A DNA stretch of 64,000 nt from Burkholderia sp. SRS-46 (GCF_004343775.1 NZ_PTXL01000002.1:992001-1056000); one strand, 5' to 3'; positions 12,101 through 18,653 are shown, counted from the stretch's first letter. The notes: a model not told the origin generated them from the letters alone. A program made the numbers and translations.

Positions 12101-12673
12101 GTTACAGTAAATACCGGCAGGGTTGGCGATGACGACCTCGGCCTTTTGGCCCGCCACCTCGGTGTAGCCCAGCAACTGACTCGCGTTACCGCCTACGACC
12201 TGGTTCAAGATGATCCGTGCCGACCCCGACGCGAGATTCGGGTTGCCTGTTACATAGCCGGCTTGCTGCGTCAGCACGTTGCTCTGTGCGTTGTTCAGGA
12301 TCAAGCCTTGCGAGCCCACGTTGTATTGCGTGTACGCGTTATTCGACACGCCTGCCGCGTTCGGCGTCGCGATCTGAACAATCGGCAAGCCATTTGCCGT
12401 CACCCCGACGATCGGCTTGCTGCCCATCGAGCCGGGCGCGGCAACGACCTGGGCATCGACCAGCACCGGTTGCATGCCGAGCGCGCACAAAGCCGCAAAT
12501 GCAGCGTACCGCATCGACAGCATGTCGATCCGTCCCCAGCGTGCATGAGAATCCGGCGCTTTCCGGGGCGTTCCGACCGAGCGGCCCTTACCGAACCCCG
12601 TTGCCGTTTCCTGCACGACGGCCCAGAGACCACGGGCCGCATTGAAAATGACGCGATAGATATTCTTGTTCAT
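197..12673 (-). CDS. cdiA: CdiA/BcpA-type filamentous hemagglutinin with C-terminal cysteine-peptidase-like toxin domain
   Basis: TpsA exoprotein of about 4,158 residues, exported by the adjacent TpsB and displayed on the cell surface for contact-dependent inhibition. The start at 12,673 (MNKNIYRVIFNAARG) gives the extended signal peptide (ESPR), followed by a hydrophobic stretch and a cleavage site near residue 74. A TPS/haemagglutination domain (about 76-330, with the NPNL and NPAGI motifs) precedes thousands of residues of beta-helix repeats. The linker ADLYNRQLH near residue 3,825 matches the LYN motif that separates variable toxin tips in Burkholderia BcpA. The last 130 residues carry CGPTSC (Cys about 4,029), a His in GHFVVVDG (about 4,112) and an Asp in RDPGTG (about 4,132), a C39/papain-like triad. 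The ATG overlaps the cdiB stop (ATGA), so translation is probably coupled. The toxin substrate is unknown. Confidence 0.93.
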   Translation of the reverse strand: MNKNIYRVIFNAARGLWAVVQETATGFGKGRSVGTPRKAPDSHARWGRIDMLSMRYAAFAALCALGMQPVLVDAQVVAAPGSMGSKPIVGVTANGLPIVQIATPNAAGVSNNAYTQYNVGSQGLILNNAQSNVLTQQAGYVTGNPNLASGSARIILNQVVGGNASQLLGYTEVAGQKAEVVIANPAGIYCNGCGFINTSRGILTTGTPVFGGTGSLDAFHVTGGQIQIGTAGLNGSNVDQVDLIARSVAVNGKVWAGQSLNVVAGSNDVRHGDLSAQSLGPDGNSPGVAIDVAQLGGMYAGKIRLVGTETGVGVNSAGTIASQSGDLVLSSQGKVTLSGTTSANGNVAISVTGDVSNSGSVYAAQNTTVSSQGQLNNSGTLAALGSTIASGTSVTSSGALGAGIDASGNVTGAGTLAVTGAGAVSTTGQIKAGGDLALTGSSLNMAGAQTLVKGNASLTATGAGGDTGNIVHAGGTLQAGGGGTANAAGTVSNDHGQMSAAQLSVTAGNVSNRGGTLSQTGSADTALVASGVFDNTGGTVTTNAQNASVRSGSLTNASGQINHAGTGALKLQTGALDNSHGSIATNGLSTIVAASIANGAGSITSAHALNAAASGDIDNTAGRIEAGGAMSISGTNVQNTAGRIVSENGDGLLLAASGQITNAAGTTVQGAKGGLIGGNGNTTIRAVALTNGGTVTAAQNLGVTTSRTLDNSGGALSGATLTANAASLKNANGTISANTASLVAPQLDNSGGKITANRLSLDATNLVNEHGALTQLGTGAMGIGVSGAIDNSNGGVIQTNSTDLTLAPASLDNNGGTITHSGTGKLTINAGDGTGAVMNVGGSVISNGRTALSAGSVDNTGGTISGQTGLVATVSGALNNTHGDLASNADLSVSSGNALTNTGGVIAASRNGTVQAASLTNGGSITAGQNLNAAIAGLLDNSGGTLNAQNVTTHAASIKNAGGSVGGNTVSMTAQRLDNSSGKIIANQLSVTATNLTNARGSLTQLGTGAIGISVSGVIDNSGGGLLQTNSTDLMLAPSSLNNNGGTITHAGTGTLSINAGNGAGTVTNVGGSVVSNGRTMLSAGSVDNTGGAIGGHAGLVATVAGALNNTRGQIASNADLSVSSGDVLNNASGVIVATDNGTVQAASLSNSGSITAGKNLNTAVAGTFDNSGGTLSAQTVTTAAASFKNASGIVSGNTLSFTIPQLDNSSGQITANQLSLTATNLTNAHGSLTQLGAGAIGINVSDVLDNSNGGLLQTNSTDLTLAPASLNDNGGTITHAGTGTLSINAGNGTGTVTNVGGSVISNGRTTLSAGSVDNTGGAIGGHTGLGVTVAGALNNTRGRIASNADLSISSGNALTNANGTIAASGNSTVQAASLANSGSITAGQSLNTTVTGALDNSGGTLSGQTATTRSASVKNAGGLISGNTVSLTAPQLDNSGGRIMANQLGLIATNLTNERGSLTQLGSGVMGIGVSGAIDNSNGGVIQTNSTDLTLAPSSLNNNGGTITHAGTGTLTIEPGNGGGTLTNVGGRIMSSGQARVSVGSLDNTGGTLASQGAMTALVQQVLDNTNGRFSSGTALFASSGGALLNAGGVIGAGGPGVGSTLSVSAASIDNSGGAISNGGSGATTINGGSQITNSNAGGVSGMGAISGSGNVTLTASLVSNTLGGQLSGANLQINTGSLDNSGGRIGNVANATGDVGIATGGNLTNTNGQIGASRNLSLTANTVLGGGAFSAVGDLSLNLQGNFSTSPGYSFSAGHTLTFTLPGTFSNGGSLVAVSGLSINAGDIQNTGSMAAGGLLSTHSNTLTNTGTIVGGSVSLNATQTLSNLGTSALIGATDSAGKLELLAPDIENRDDSTAINTQAMTTIYGLGQVVLAGGKDANGAYTNANLVRNQSALIQSGGDMQVAANQVTNTRRVMTTGGFTSSVDPALLQSLGISLSGCVALHMEACSGHDVGWVDLSNDAIRKVLEAFPGGVYTIPPNGGQWNSGYQYTTYTGVAVANTIASVSPQSQIIAGGNLNATSVGTFQNYWSQVAAAGNIASPVVLDQNSWQGQTAPQVQVTYSGQYHYNNYDNSEHNWQLPFGNAGFVTGRPGGYAQAAPADVHTYALPGYESSFTAGGTLSGTGVTINNTAGNASVAPLGLLPGQNVSGTGAGAVSGTIGTGSAGGPIGIGVVSGSIGASTAGRAIGVSAVSGTIGASGGAPASAVAVQGGRVENSGLANFNNPIVASATAVTVLNNITLPRGGLFSVDAAPKAPYLIETNPAFTSAQQWLSSDYYFQQMGMNPGKIQMRLGDGFYEQKLVQDQIMSMTGKSVLTNYANTHDEFKALMMSGAQLAKSFNLAPGTGLSPEQVSQLTSNVVIMQNQVVDGQSVLVPVVYLAKASQENMGNGPVIAATNIDLQNAKSVTNSGTISATNNFALSGQSIDSSFGTLQSGGQMKLVTAGDVNLTSATVKAGSLSLQAGGNLILDTAVKTLNQVSDSGATRVTATLGPAASINVAGNAAIVTGGNFAQNAGALTVGGALDMNIGGNWTMGVQQTGETKVVARANGVSDTHFVSDTGSSVKVGGVSMIAAGGDLTATGAKIDLEGGGTIAARGNVTLQAATATSTVNSNSSGSDHHGSYAETQHMSEDQVTATTLRSGDSLNIVSGKDLNVTGSTVSLDKGNALLMAAGDVNVGAVTETHVENSHETHSHSGVASHTSAANQVDQTTTYADGSTISADRVSVLSAKDINVTGSSIVGTHDVGLAAKGNVNITAATDTWQDNEYHQVKHSGLSGSGGLGVTIGSSEQSDRYNGSSVTQSQSRSEVGSVEGNVAISAGKDVRIGGSDVVAGKALGDVKGTTGNIGISGQNVTIDPGLDRSKSHDQQEFRSSGLTVAVTGTPLDTVRNLRANASSGNSFQRTQGVLNEIGASAFDVPSISVSYGSSRSSSTTDMSSLTNAGSAIRGGGNVSVTATGGAVKDADGRPIDGDLSVIGSTISAGGTTSLMANRNVTLQASTDQLQQSSQSSSSSTGISLATPSLGDLGRWIGGTANSGGTGPSPYNASRSNSNGNQTATTQTATVVSGNSVVVKSKTGDIDVVGSGISGTQGVDLVASQGAINVLAGLETSTSHQESSSHQIGNLGSNGTATGFSVGMASSHSVQDTASQTQSKVRSQIVSGNGNVTLDAKQDVTVAGSDLSAGKDLTLIGKNLNLDPGTDATQSHMSQDSSQFGVSLALGGAIGNAVATINQSMNHAARAGDSRLAALDKAQAGLAVYNAYQAVNAFKTAVANGTSGPQIFKATVSIGGGSSHSDSQSSALANDGSTLRAGGNVSLIAAGSGVKDATGFATDGDINARGTQISGQNVTLNAARDINLQSAQDTSQQSSHNSSSGGSIGLGASLGGQQNGFTLELGASVSRGHANGQSVTNRDTQLSASDTLTMTSGRDANLRGAEATGNTVDASVGRDLNIQSRQDTSTYDSKQSSAGFQASICVPPFCYGQTVSGSASASQQDIKADFQSVNQQSGIYAGNGGFNINVGNHTQLDGAAIASTASADKNSLSTQTFGYSNLENHANYSGDTLGFGASGGFGGSTFDGVNFNTPAKQTAGNTPGPLNSQGLGPTGFSAAGTGSDASGTTYAAVSPAKITVRGDAGAGHDSTAGLSRDVASANAGAVQNTFDAQKVQNDMAVQQGVGQVGMQVVGDVATAMEDRASAALRKANQAYKDADAAGDTAGKAQALADITAANQQLALWGNDGAARIATHAAVAGLGAAMGGGNVAGAVGGTVAGDYIGNAVGNALDDSVGGKVLANAAAGLAGAAVGGVLGGSGGAMAGAGGALNADLYNRQLHQSERDWAKSKARDFTKYYEDKTGKAISASQAEDMLLANGYRLVDAVASRGPGGDAVAVAYISKNGGGLFRATWTEYNNPFWYGNKDGSLTREQRALPGAVANPAMGVAVVAGAAAAIGAEPIAGALAAWLRGCTVNLVLCGNQVGIAAGELAAGSAMPAGTGAAPAGSLASETNSVARNGDRLVLDQRYVSNIGDVACGPTSCAMIMNDRGQWVNITQLAKDSGLILGEGTNVVGLTKALQNNGLSSARWRLNATVDDLAAATSNGNAAIARVTLGNGEGHFVVVDGVTTRLGQSVVAVRDPGTGMQYFVPSNEFSKKFSGQVVFTH
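8000..10700 (-). repeat. 690-bp tandem repeats inside cdiA
   Basis: Matching sequence recurs at exactly 690-bp intervals: the block around GGCGTGCGTGATCGTCCC sits at 8,141, 8,831, 9,521 and (slightly diverged) 10,211. Each unit encodes 230 residues of beta-helix with recurring phrases such as LDNSGG, TQLG and GGTITHAGTG. Outer boundaries are approximate because the repeats fade into less conserved copies. Such long, near-identical units are typical of TpsA shafts and are prone to recombination. Confidence 0.85.
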
Positions 12674-14502
12674 AGCAGGAAACTCACGCTGAAGCCCGCA
12701 ACCGGCCAACGGTTCGGGAAACGGGCGGGCTGGTACAACGGACCGCCGATGAAGACGTCGTAATTGATGTGCTTGAATGCGCTGCCGCGCAGGCCGATCA
12801 CGGCTCCGGCCAGACGGCGACCAAGCAGGTTGTTCGCTTCGGGGCCAAATACTTCGCCGCCGTCGATACCGACATACAGTGCCTGACCGAATCGCGGAAA
12901 AGGGATCTCCAGATCATTGCGAACGAACACCCCTTTTTCGGCGGCCAACATCGTGTTGCCGTCGAAACCGCGCACCGTGTAGCGGCTGCCGATCGAGATG
13001 TACTCTGTCGGATACAGCGTGTTGGGCGTGTTCTGCGCCCGCACCGTAGCCGCATAGCGCAACGGAATGCCGGCGATCGTAAATGGCACGCTCAACGTCG
13101 CGTCAAGCGTTTCCATGTGGTAGTAATAGGTTGGTGCGCCCGTCGAAGCGCTCGGCAAGTCAGACTGTGCGCCGAACCACGGCACGCCCCAGCGATAGGC
13201 AATGGTGCTATCGAATTGCGCAGCGCCGAAGTAGTGCTTGTGCTCCCAACCGATCTCCGCATAGCTGTTGTTGCGGTGCTGAACGTCAATTTCCGTGCCG
13301 TCGATGTACGCTTCGCTGAAGCGTTTCCCGACGCGAAATTCGAGCATGTTCTTCTGCACCTGATTGCGATAGAACTGGTACTCGGCCTTCACGTCGAAGG
13401 TCTTGGATTTGCCGCTCGAAACAAGTGTTGTGAACGCGCCTGCGATTTGCTGGTGGTAGTCGTATTGGCTTGCAGTGGCTGTGAACGTCCAGTTGCCCCA
13501 TGGAATCGAGTAATAGGCGCTGCTGCCATGCGTGCCGTATTTGCTCGCATGGCCATTGATGTCGTGGTTGTAGCCGACGTTGAGGATGTCGGACAAGCCG
13601 AGCGGGTTGTCGACGGTAAGACTCACGCTGCCTTGCAACTGACCGGTTGACTTGAGCCCGCTGTCATCCGCGCTCACGGCTAGCGACCACGGCTTCGTGC
13701 GCTTGATCGTGATCACGACGTCGCTTTCGCCGGTCGACGGCCCCGGCACGATCTGCATGTCGACGTCCTGATTCGGCACGCGCTTCATCTGCTCGAGACC
13801 CTGCTCGAGATCACGCAGATTAAGCAGATCGCCCGCCTTGGTCGGAAACGCATTGCGCCAAGTGCCGTATGTCGACGGATCGGCAAATCGGATCGCGCTG
13901 ATGACGCCAGGGATCAACTGGAGCTTCAGCTTGCCCGTCGACAGATCCTGCGGCGCGATGACAACGCGTGTCGTCGAGTAGCCTTTCTCGATGAGGTGCG
14001 CCATCACTCGATGCACGATCAGGTTGAGCCCGTCACGGCCGACACACTGGCCGCGATAGCGCTGCAGGTAGTCGCCGGCAAACGTCAATTCGCCTGGAAA
14101 CAGCGGATTCGGTAACAGCGCACGCTCACCTGCCGCTTCCACTGCATCGCTCAAACCTGGCGGAACCTCCAGCACCAGTTCATCAACCTTGAAACACGGT
14201 GATTCGAATGGCAGCTTGCCGTCATCTTCAGGCGGGCGTTCAGCCGGCTGAAGCACGACGTTCGGCGCATGGATCTCGCGCTCGCGTTCAATAGCCTGCT
14301 CCTGTGCGCGGCGGCGCTGTTCCTGCTCCCCAAGCGTGCTGGCCGCTTGTGCATGGACAACATGCGCGTGTGATGCTGCCCAAAGCGCGCCGCAAAGCAA
14401 CGCTGGCCAGTGCCAGGATCGCCACTGCGCGGAACGTTCGCCCCCAACTGCACACGCAATCGCAAGTGGCCGGGCAATCCGGCCAATGTTGTAGGTCTTC
14501 AT
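12670..14502 (-). CDS. cdiB: TpsB outer-membrane transporter for CdiA (ShlB/FhaC/HecB family)
   Basis: A 610-residue outer-membrane protein that would secrete CdiA. A hydrophobic leader ending AHVVHAQA suggests a signal peptide. It is followed by a charged linker (EQEQRRRAQEQAIEREREI), POTRA domains beginning around FESPCFKVDELVL, and a C-terminal half of alternating beta strands ending in aromatic-rich segments (GFSVSFLL), as in Omp85/TpsB barrels. The RGF motif (TVRGFDGN), which in this family marks the loop that folds into the pore, is visible near residue 500. Length matches the family. The stop codon overlaps the cdiA start in ATGA. It is the first gene of the locus, so the order is B-A-I. 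Confidence 0.95.
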   Translation of the reverse strand: MKTYNIGRIARPLAIACAVGGERSAQWRSWHWPALLCGALWAASHAHVVHAQAASTLGEQEQRRRAQEQAIEREREIHAPNVVLQPAERPPEDDGKLPFESPCFKVDELVLEVPPGLSDAVEAAGERALLPNPLFPGELTFAGDYLQRYRGQCVGRDGLNLIVHRVMAHLIEKGYSTTRVVIAPQDLSTGKLKLQLIPGVISAIRFADPSTYGTWRNAFPTKAGDLLNLRDLEQGLEQMKRVPNQDVDMQIVPGPSTGESDVVITIKRTKPWSLAVSADDSGLKSTGQLQGSVSLTVDNPLGLSDILNVGYNHDINGHASKYGTHGSSAYYSIPWGNWTFTATASQYDYHQQIAGAFTTLVSSGKSKTFDVKAEYQFYRNQVQKNMLEFRVGKRFSEAYIDGTEIDVQHRNNSYAEIGWEHKHYFGAAQFDSTIAYRWGVPWFGAQSDLPSASTGAPTYYYHMETLDATLSVPFTIAGIPLRYAATVRAQNTPNTLYPTEYISIGSRYTVRGFDGNTMLAAEKGVFVRNDLEIPFPRFGQALYVGIDGGEVFGPEANNLLGRRLAGAVIGLRGSAFKHINYDVFIGGPLYQPARFPNRWPVAGFSVSFLL

Positions 14503-15335
14503 TGTTTCGATCTTGTTATTGCGCCCGAGCGACGGTCGCGACCGGATCTGTCGGCCCGTTTTTGAGCGACACGTATACAGCCAATCAAATTACTTTCAGG
14601 CGCGTGGACAGAGCGATTGCGTCAGGTCGACTCAACAGCGCCGCAGCTCGATGGAATGCCGGACTGTTCCGTACGCATTCGTTACCGAGATGGCGGCTCC
14701 AGCTCGTCGCTCAGGCAGCGAATATCCGGACTTTTAACTTGATCTCGACTGAACCATTGCCCGACTGACAATTGCTCACGCGTTGACGCGTGCCGCCCTC
14801 AGTGGCACACCTGCCGACGATGCATTGGATGATGCGCAGGCACTGCGCGACACACCGGCAATGACAAGCGCGAAAGCGATGACTTACCTGCCGTATGTTG
14901 CAGCAAGCATGTTCTTGAACCATCTGTCATCGGGCTGCCGACCGCGTTCGCGGTATGCGATGGCAAACCTGTGGCCGAGTAAAAGGAAATTTCAACGCGC
15001 AATTCCTCGACGACTGCGCGCCTGGACGGCTCATAGCGTGCCATTTTTTTCATCCGCGTAGCGTCACCGCCCGCGCGGTCCTCGTTCATTTGGTCGTGTG
15101 GTTTTCGGTATTACTGGTTTGGCCTACTATTGGCTTCACCTTCTTTTCCGCAGTAACGGCATCGATTTATCTTTCTTCAGGTCTTTTTGCAAATAATTTT
15201 CTTTCACATTCCATTCTAGTAATTACCAATTAATTACACCCCCTTGATCATGATTCGAGACTCAATCGATACATTTCGAACCTGTCGCTATAATCAAGCC
15301 CGTCATCTCGCTCGACGAACACCACCAATTCACAC
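14503..15335. other. Intergenic region upstream of cdiB
   Basis: No convincing gene was found in this 833-bp stretch. Short open frames on both strands have no recognisable product and poor start contexts. Bases about 15,100-15,240 are strikingly AT-rich compared with the rest of the window and contain runs of T. This could be promoter DNA for the kinase gene to the right or a scar of acquisition of the CDI locus. The cdiBAI promoter must lie in the left part, but I could not place it. Confidence 0.5.
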
Positions 15336-15839
15336 ATGCTCCGCCTGACCGTCATCCACCTCAACGGCCCGATCAACAGCGGCAAATCGACGATCGGCGC
15401 CGCGCTCGCGCGCACGCTGCCCGACGCCCGTTTCATCGACGGCGACGATCACGACGCGCCCGAAGACACCCCGTTCGACGTGCAATGGACGATCGCGCTG
15501 GAGCGCCTCGTTCGCTGCATCGCCGATGAACGCAAACGTTTTCTTGTCGTCGCGTATCCAATCGGCGAGAGGGAATACGAGCGGCTGCGCGCCGCATGCG
15601 ATGCGCGTTCGGCGCGTCTGTTCGTCGTGACGCTGGCGCCGCCGGAAGCAGTCGCACGGTCGGACCGTGGCGAGCGCGTGCTGACGGATTGGGAGCGGGA
15701 AAGAATCGCGCAGATGTATCGCGAAGGCTATGCGTCGCGGGATTTCAGCGATTGTCTCGTCGATACGTCACGGTTGTCGGTGGATGCATGTGCGAAGGAA
15801 ATCGCACAGCGCGTTGTCACGCTGGACGAACTGCCCTGA
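15336..15839 (+). CDS. Small P-loop kinase-like ATPase
   Basis: A 167-residue protein with an N-terminal Walker A motif (GPINSGKST, residues about 9-17), preceded by a hydrophobic strand (LTVIHLN). An acidic DGDD motif at about 34-37 resembles the substrate/Mg-binding DxD of shikimate- or gluconate-kinase-like enzymes. A further strand (FLVVAYPIG) and basic RSDRGER and ER.R segments could form the lid. The size fits the nucleoside-monophosphate/shikimate kinase superfamily, and also small antibiotic or sugar kinases. The substrate is not identifiable. It sits alone between the CDI locus and a gene remnant. Confidence 0.75.
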   Translation: MLRLTVIHLNGPINSGKSTIGAALARTLPDARFIDGDDHDAPEDTPFDVQWTIALERLVRCIADERKRFLVVAYPIGEREYERLRAACDARSARLFVVTLAPPEAVARSDRGERVLTDWERERIAQMYREGYASRDFSDCLVDTSRLSVDACAKEIAQRVVTLDELP

Positions 15840-15867
15840 TGCGCTGGCAGTCGCAGCCGCCGAGGAC

Positions 15868-16062
15868 GAAATCGGCACGCGCGACCTCTTCCTGTCCAAC
15901 GCCGTGCGCCTGCATCGCGCGCTGTGCCGCGCGCAGGTTCCCGCCGAGTTGCATGTGTTCGAAGGCATGCCGCATGGCGACTTCATGGGCGCGCCCGAGG
16001 ATCTCGAACCGAGCGGGGAGATCGCGCGCTTCGTGCGATCGCATCTGCGTGCTCGCGGTTGA
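15868..16062 (+). pseudogene. C-terminal remnant of an alpha/beta-hydrolase (esterase)
   Basis: About 65 residues beginning GTRDLFLSNAVRLHRAL and continuing PAELHVFEGMPHGDF match the C-terminal end of the hormone-sensitive-lipase/acetyl-esterase family, including the Asp and the His of the catalytic triad. The nucleophile-bearing N-terminal two thirds are absent. The frame upstream is only an out-of-phase reading of the kinase gene. I therefore read this as a truncated gene left by deletion. It ends in TGA followed by a 12-bp palindrome (GCGGCATGCCGC). Confidence 0.75.
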
Positions 16063-16318
16063 AGCGGCATGCCGCCGCTCGAGTGCTTGAAGGAATTAGC
16101 GGTGGACTTCCGCCCATATGCGGGTATGATGGGCCGTATCAGCGTGGCTGCTTCCCCTCCACCTCGCCCACCTGACTGCTCGTCGCATGGCACTCGCTAG
16201 CCACGCACCACGCCCGCCTACTTCTTTTCCCCGTCTTTATCGATCTGCCCCGCGCCTGTGGCGTGCGCCGGAAAGATAATCTTCGCGCGGCGATCCCGAG
16301 GATCGCGAGGAGTTCGTC

Positions 16319-16594
16319 ATGAGCATGCACGTGTATCGCGGGTTCGAGATCTACCCGCTGATCTACCCCCATTCCCCGACCACGCTGTCGGCCGGGCACG
16401 ATTACGACGACGGTTTCGACGCCGCGGTGAAAATCTGCCTTCGCGGCACGGATGCCACGCTGACACGCAGCCAGACATTCCGCGTGGCGGGCGCCGCGCC
16501 GTTCTCCTGCTCGGGTGCAGCGCGCAGGGCATCGATCCGCTACGCGGAGAATCTCATCGACACGAACGATGGCGAACACTGGACCCTTGTGTGA
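16319..16594 (+). CDS. Conserved small protein of unknown function
   Basis: A 91-residue soluble protein (MSMHVYRGFEIYPLIYP...) with a good ribosome site (GAGGAG, 6 bases before ATG). It has no membrane segment, no signal peptide and no motif I recognise. The composition is ordinary for the genome and codon use looks genuine. It lies on the same strand as the next small gene and the S21 paralog, so the three may share a transcript. Confidence 0.65.
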   Translation: MSMHVYRGFEIYPLIYPHSPTTLSAGHDYDDGFDAAVKICLRGTDATLTRSQTFRVAGAAPFSCSGAARRASIRYAENLIDTNDGEHWTLV

Positions 16595-16641
16595 CACGTT
16601 GCGATCCGCACTGCGCCAAGGCCATGAACGAGGTAACCAGG

Positions 16642-16878
16642 ATGACCGTCGATGAAATTCTCGCGCTGATCCAGCGCCACGAAGTCAAGCACGTCGCTGC
16701 CGCCCTCTCGGACGAGATTGCTCGCCAACAACCCGAATTCCAGATCTTCGCTGCTGTACGCGCGCTGCTTCTCGATACAGGTTGCGCCGAGTTCGAAGCC
16801 ATTACGAAGGCCGAAGCGGTGATGGAAAAGCTTCGTTATCCATCTCATCCCTCCAACATCCAACCGAATCACGCATGA
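16642..16878 (+). CDS. Small helical protein of unknown function, coupled to rpsU
   Basis: A 78-residue, probably all-helical acidic protein ([18 protein letters not shown]...). I chose the ATG at 16,642 because GAGG lies 8 bases upstream; an ATG at 16,624 would add six residues but has a poor ribosome site. The stop overlaps the rpsU start in ATGA, which suggests translational coupling. The product family is not recognised. Confidence 0.6.
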   Translation: MTVDEILALIQRHEVKHVAAALSDEIARQQPEFQIFAAVRALLLDTGCAEFEAITKAEAVMEKLRYPSHPSNIQPNHA

Positions 16879-17087
16879 CGACAATTCTTCCCAAGCTCAA
16901 CGAACCACTCGAAGTCACGCTGCGACGATTTCGCCGGGAGATCGAAAAAACCGGCCTGATCAAGGAGTTGCGCAGTCGCACCAGCTATGAAAAACCGACG
17001 GCCGAGCGCAAGAGAAAGAAAGCCAGCGCCGTGGCCAGGCAACGCAAACTGACGAAGCGCCTGCTGCCGCAGCGCAAGATGTACTAG
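16875..17087 (+). CDS. rpsU: 30S ribosomal protein S21 paralog
   Basis: A 70-residue basic protein with the S21 signature: [19 protein letters not shown], then [26 protein letters not shown] and a very basic C-terminus. The length equals that of S21. Burkholderia genomes usually carry several S21 copies, and this one differs noticeably from the usual chromosomal form, so it is probably an accessory paralog. It is translationally coupled to the preceding small gene and converges on the end of the large minus-strand operon 21 bp away. Confidence 0.92.
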   Translation: MTTILPKLNEPLEVTLRRFRREIEKTGLIKELRSRTSYEKPTAERKRKKASAVARQRKLTKRLLPQRKMY

Positions 17088-17108
17088 GCGGCACCGCGGT
17101 GCGCGCGC

Positions 17109-18578
17109 TCAGGACGCCGCACGGTGTCCCGCCGCTGTCGCGCCGGCGGGTGCTCGAGGCGCGGCCGTCGCGGGGCGCGCGGGCGACGCGGACGTCGTGG
17201 CGTTTGCCCCGGAAGGCGGCCGTGGCGCGGGCGCTGCAGCCGGCGGCGACGCAGCCGGTTGGCTGGCTCCGGCTCCCCCCGTGGAGCCCGAAGCCGTGGA
17301 GCCCGAAGCCGCGGAGCCTGACGCTGCCGGGCCCGACGTCGCTGGGCCCGTGCCGGGCGGCGAACGCAGCGCGCCGTCGAGCGCAGTCCGGCGGCCGGCC
17401 ATGTCGGCCTGTTCGGCGCTGCGCTGGGCGGTGCGATCGGCGGCGAGGCGCGCCGCTTCGGCATCCGGATTGATCGTGTTGACGCGGATGCGTTCGATGT
17501 CGCCGACGCCCGCCAGCCGGCTCAACGGCACGTAGTCCGTACGAAACACCAGTTCGACGCCACTGCTCAGGTTGAGGTCGGCGTGCGTGCCCTCGGTCGT
17601 CTGCGTCCGGTCGGTCGACACGTAGCCGATCGTGCTCTGCACATTCGCCTCCGCGCCCCACGACCCGAAGCGCGCCCCCCCTTGCACGCCCACCGTGTTG
17701 CGCGTATCGAATTGCGAGCCGCGGTCGTTGGCGGCGACGCTGCTCGCGTCGATATGGAAATTCATCGCGGCGTTCAGCCGCCCGCTTTCGATGACGATGC
17801 GCTGCAAGCCCATCTGCACCATCGTCGCGAGCAATTGCTGGCGGTTGCGGGCCAGCACCTGCTGCGCGAGCGGCACCAGACGCTCGGGATCGGAAGCCGA
17901 CACGGCGTCGCCCGGCCCCATTCCCAGCGCACTGCGCAGCGCGGCTTCGGTCGGCGGGGTCGCGCCCGGGCGCAACGCCAACCGGGTCGCGGCATCCCGC
18001 TCGGCCTGCAGCTCCTGCTGGCGCTGGCGGCGTTCGTCGGGCGGCAAGCCGGCCAGCTCCTCGGCATCGCCCCCGACATCGTCATCGCCGGTGACCTGGT
18101 AGGCGGCGGGGAAATGCTCGGCCAGCCACTGCCGCGCGCCGGCGATCCCGACATTGCTGTCCGCGAAGCCTTCGGTGGTCTGCGCGACGTTGCGGATCAG
18201 GTCGACGAACGCGGTCAGCTGCTGCTGGTTCGAATCGTTCATCGCCTTGAACACGCCGGTGATCAGCTCGGTCACGAAGCGCGGGAAGGACACCGCGTTG
18301 AGCACCGCCTGGGTGGTGCCGGCCATGCGGTCGACGGCGGTGCCCGAATAGTCCGAGCCCGCGTTCTGCGCGAAGGCCAGCGCCGCGTGGGGACGCGACG
18401 CGGCTTCGTGGTTGTCGAGCGCGATCGAGCCGATCCGTACCAGCCCTGACGCGAGATCGCGGCGCGTGGCCGGATCGAGCGCGCCGAACCCCTGCTGCGC
18501 GGACAGCAGTTCGCGGACACGGTGGCGAACGTCGGGCCGCAGCGCCGGCGAACGCGCAAGGCGCGCGATTTCCGTCAT
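17109..18578 (-). CDS. Island family-1 paralog (FPxFV family), last gene of the sigma-54 operon
   Basis: A 489-residue leaderless protein of unknown function. An N-terminal helical segment (residues about 10-60) precedes the family-1 core around FPRFVTELITGVF (98-110), which is also present in the genes at 19,629, 20,934 and 27,616. A long helix, then QLLATMVQMGLQRIVIESG and beta-rich sequence follow, ending in a TDYVPLSRL segment that corresponds to SDYLPLDKM in the paralogs. After about residue 345 it becomes a low-complexity Ala/Ser/Gly/Pro tail unique to this copy. The gene lies 75 bp downstream of its neighbour with a weak ribosome site. The beta-rich half is vaguely like DUF2589 proteins; this is untested. 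Confidence 0.85.
   Translation of the reverse strand: MTEIARLARSPALRPDVRHRVRELLSAQQGFGALDPATRRDLASGLVRIGSIALDNHEAASRPHAALAFAQNAGSDYSGTAVDRMAGTTQAVLNAVSFPRFVTELITGVFKAMNDSNQQQLTAFVDLIRNVAQTTEGFADSNVGIAGARQWLAEHFPAAYQVTGDDDVGGDAEELAGLPPDERRQRQQELQAERDAATRLALRPGATPPTEAALRSALGMGPGDAVSASDPERLVPLAQQVLARNRQQLLATMVQMGLQRIVIESGRLNAAMNFHIDASSVAANDRGSQFDTRNTVGVQGGARFGSWGAEANVQSTIGYVSTDRTQTTEGTHADLNLSSGVELVFRTDYVPLSRLAGVGDIERIRVNTINPDAEAARLAADRTAQRSAEQADMAGRRTALDGALRSPPGTGPATSGPAASGSAASGSTASGSTGGAGASQPAASPPAAAPAPRPPSGANATTSASPARPATAAPRAPAGATAAGHRAAS
17281..17325 (-). repeat. Three 15-bp tandem repeats in the tail of the last island gene
   Basis: Two identical 15-bp units (GTGGAGCCCGAAGCC on the plus strand) and a diverged third encode repeated Ala-Ser-Gly-Ser/Thr peptides in the flexible C-terminal tail. 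The length is likely to vary between strains. Confidence 0.8.
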
Positions 18579-18653
18579 CTCAGTGGCTCCGCCGCCCTCG
18601 GCACACCGGTGATGCCGCCTGCATCGCGACGGCCTGGGCGACGAGGTTTCATG

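Noticed and set aside
14783..15089. Small genes in the cdiB upstream region
   Set aside because: Frames on both strands of about 92-96 codons have poor ribosome sites, no recognisable motif and overlap each other; none could be supported.
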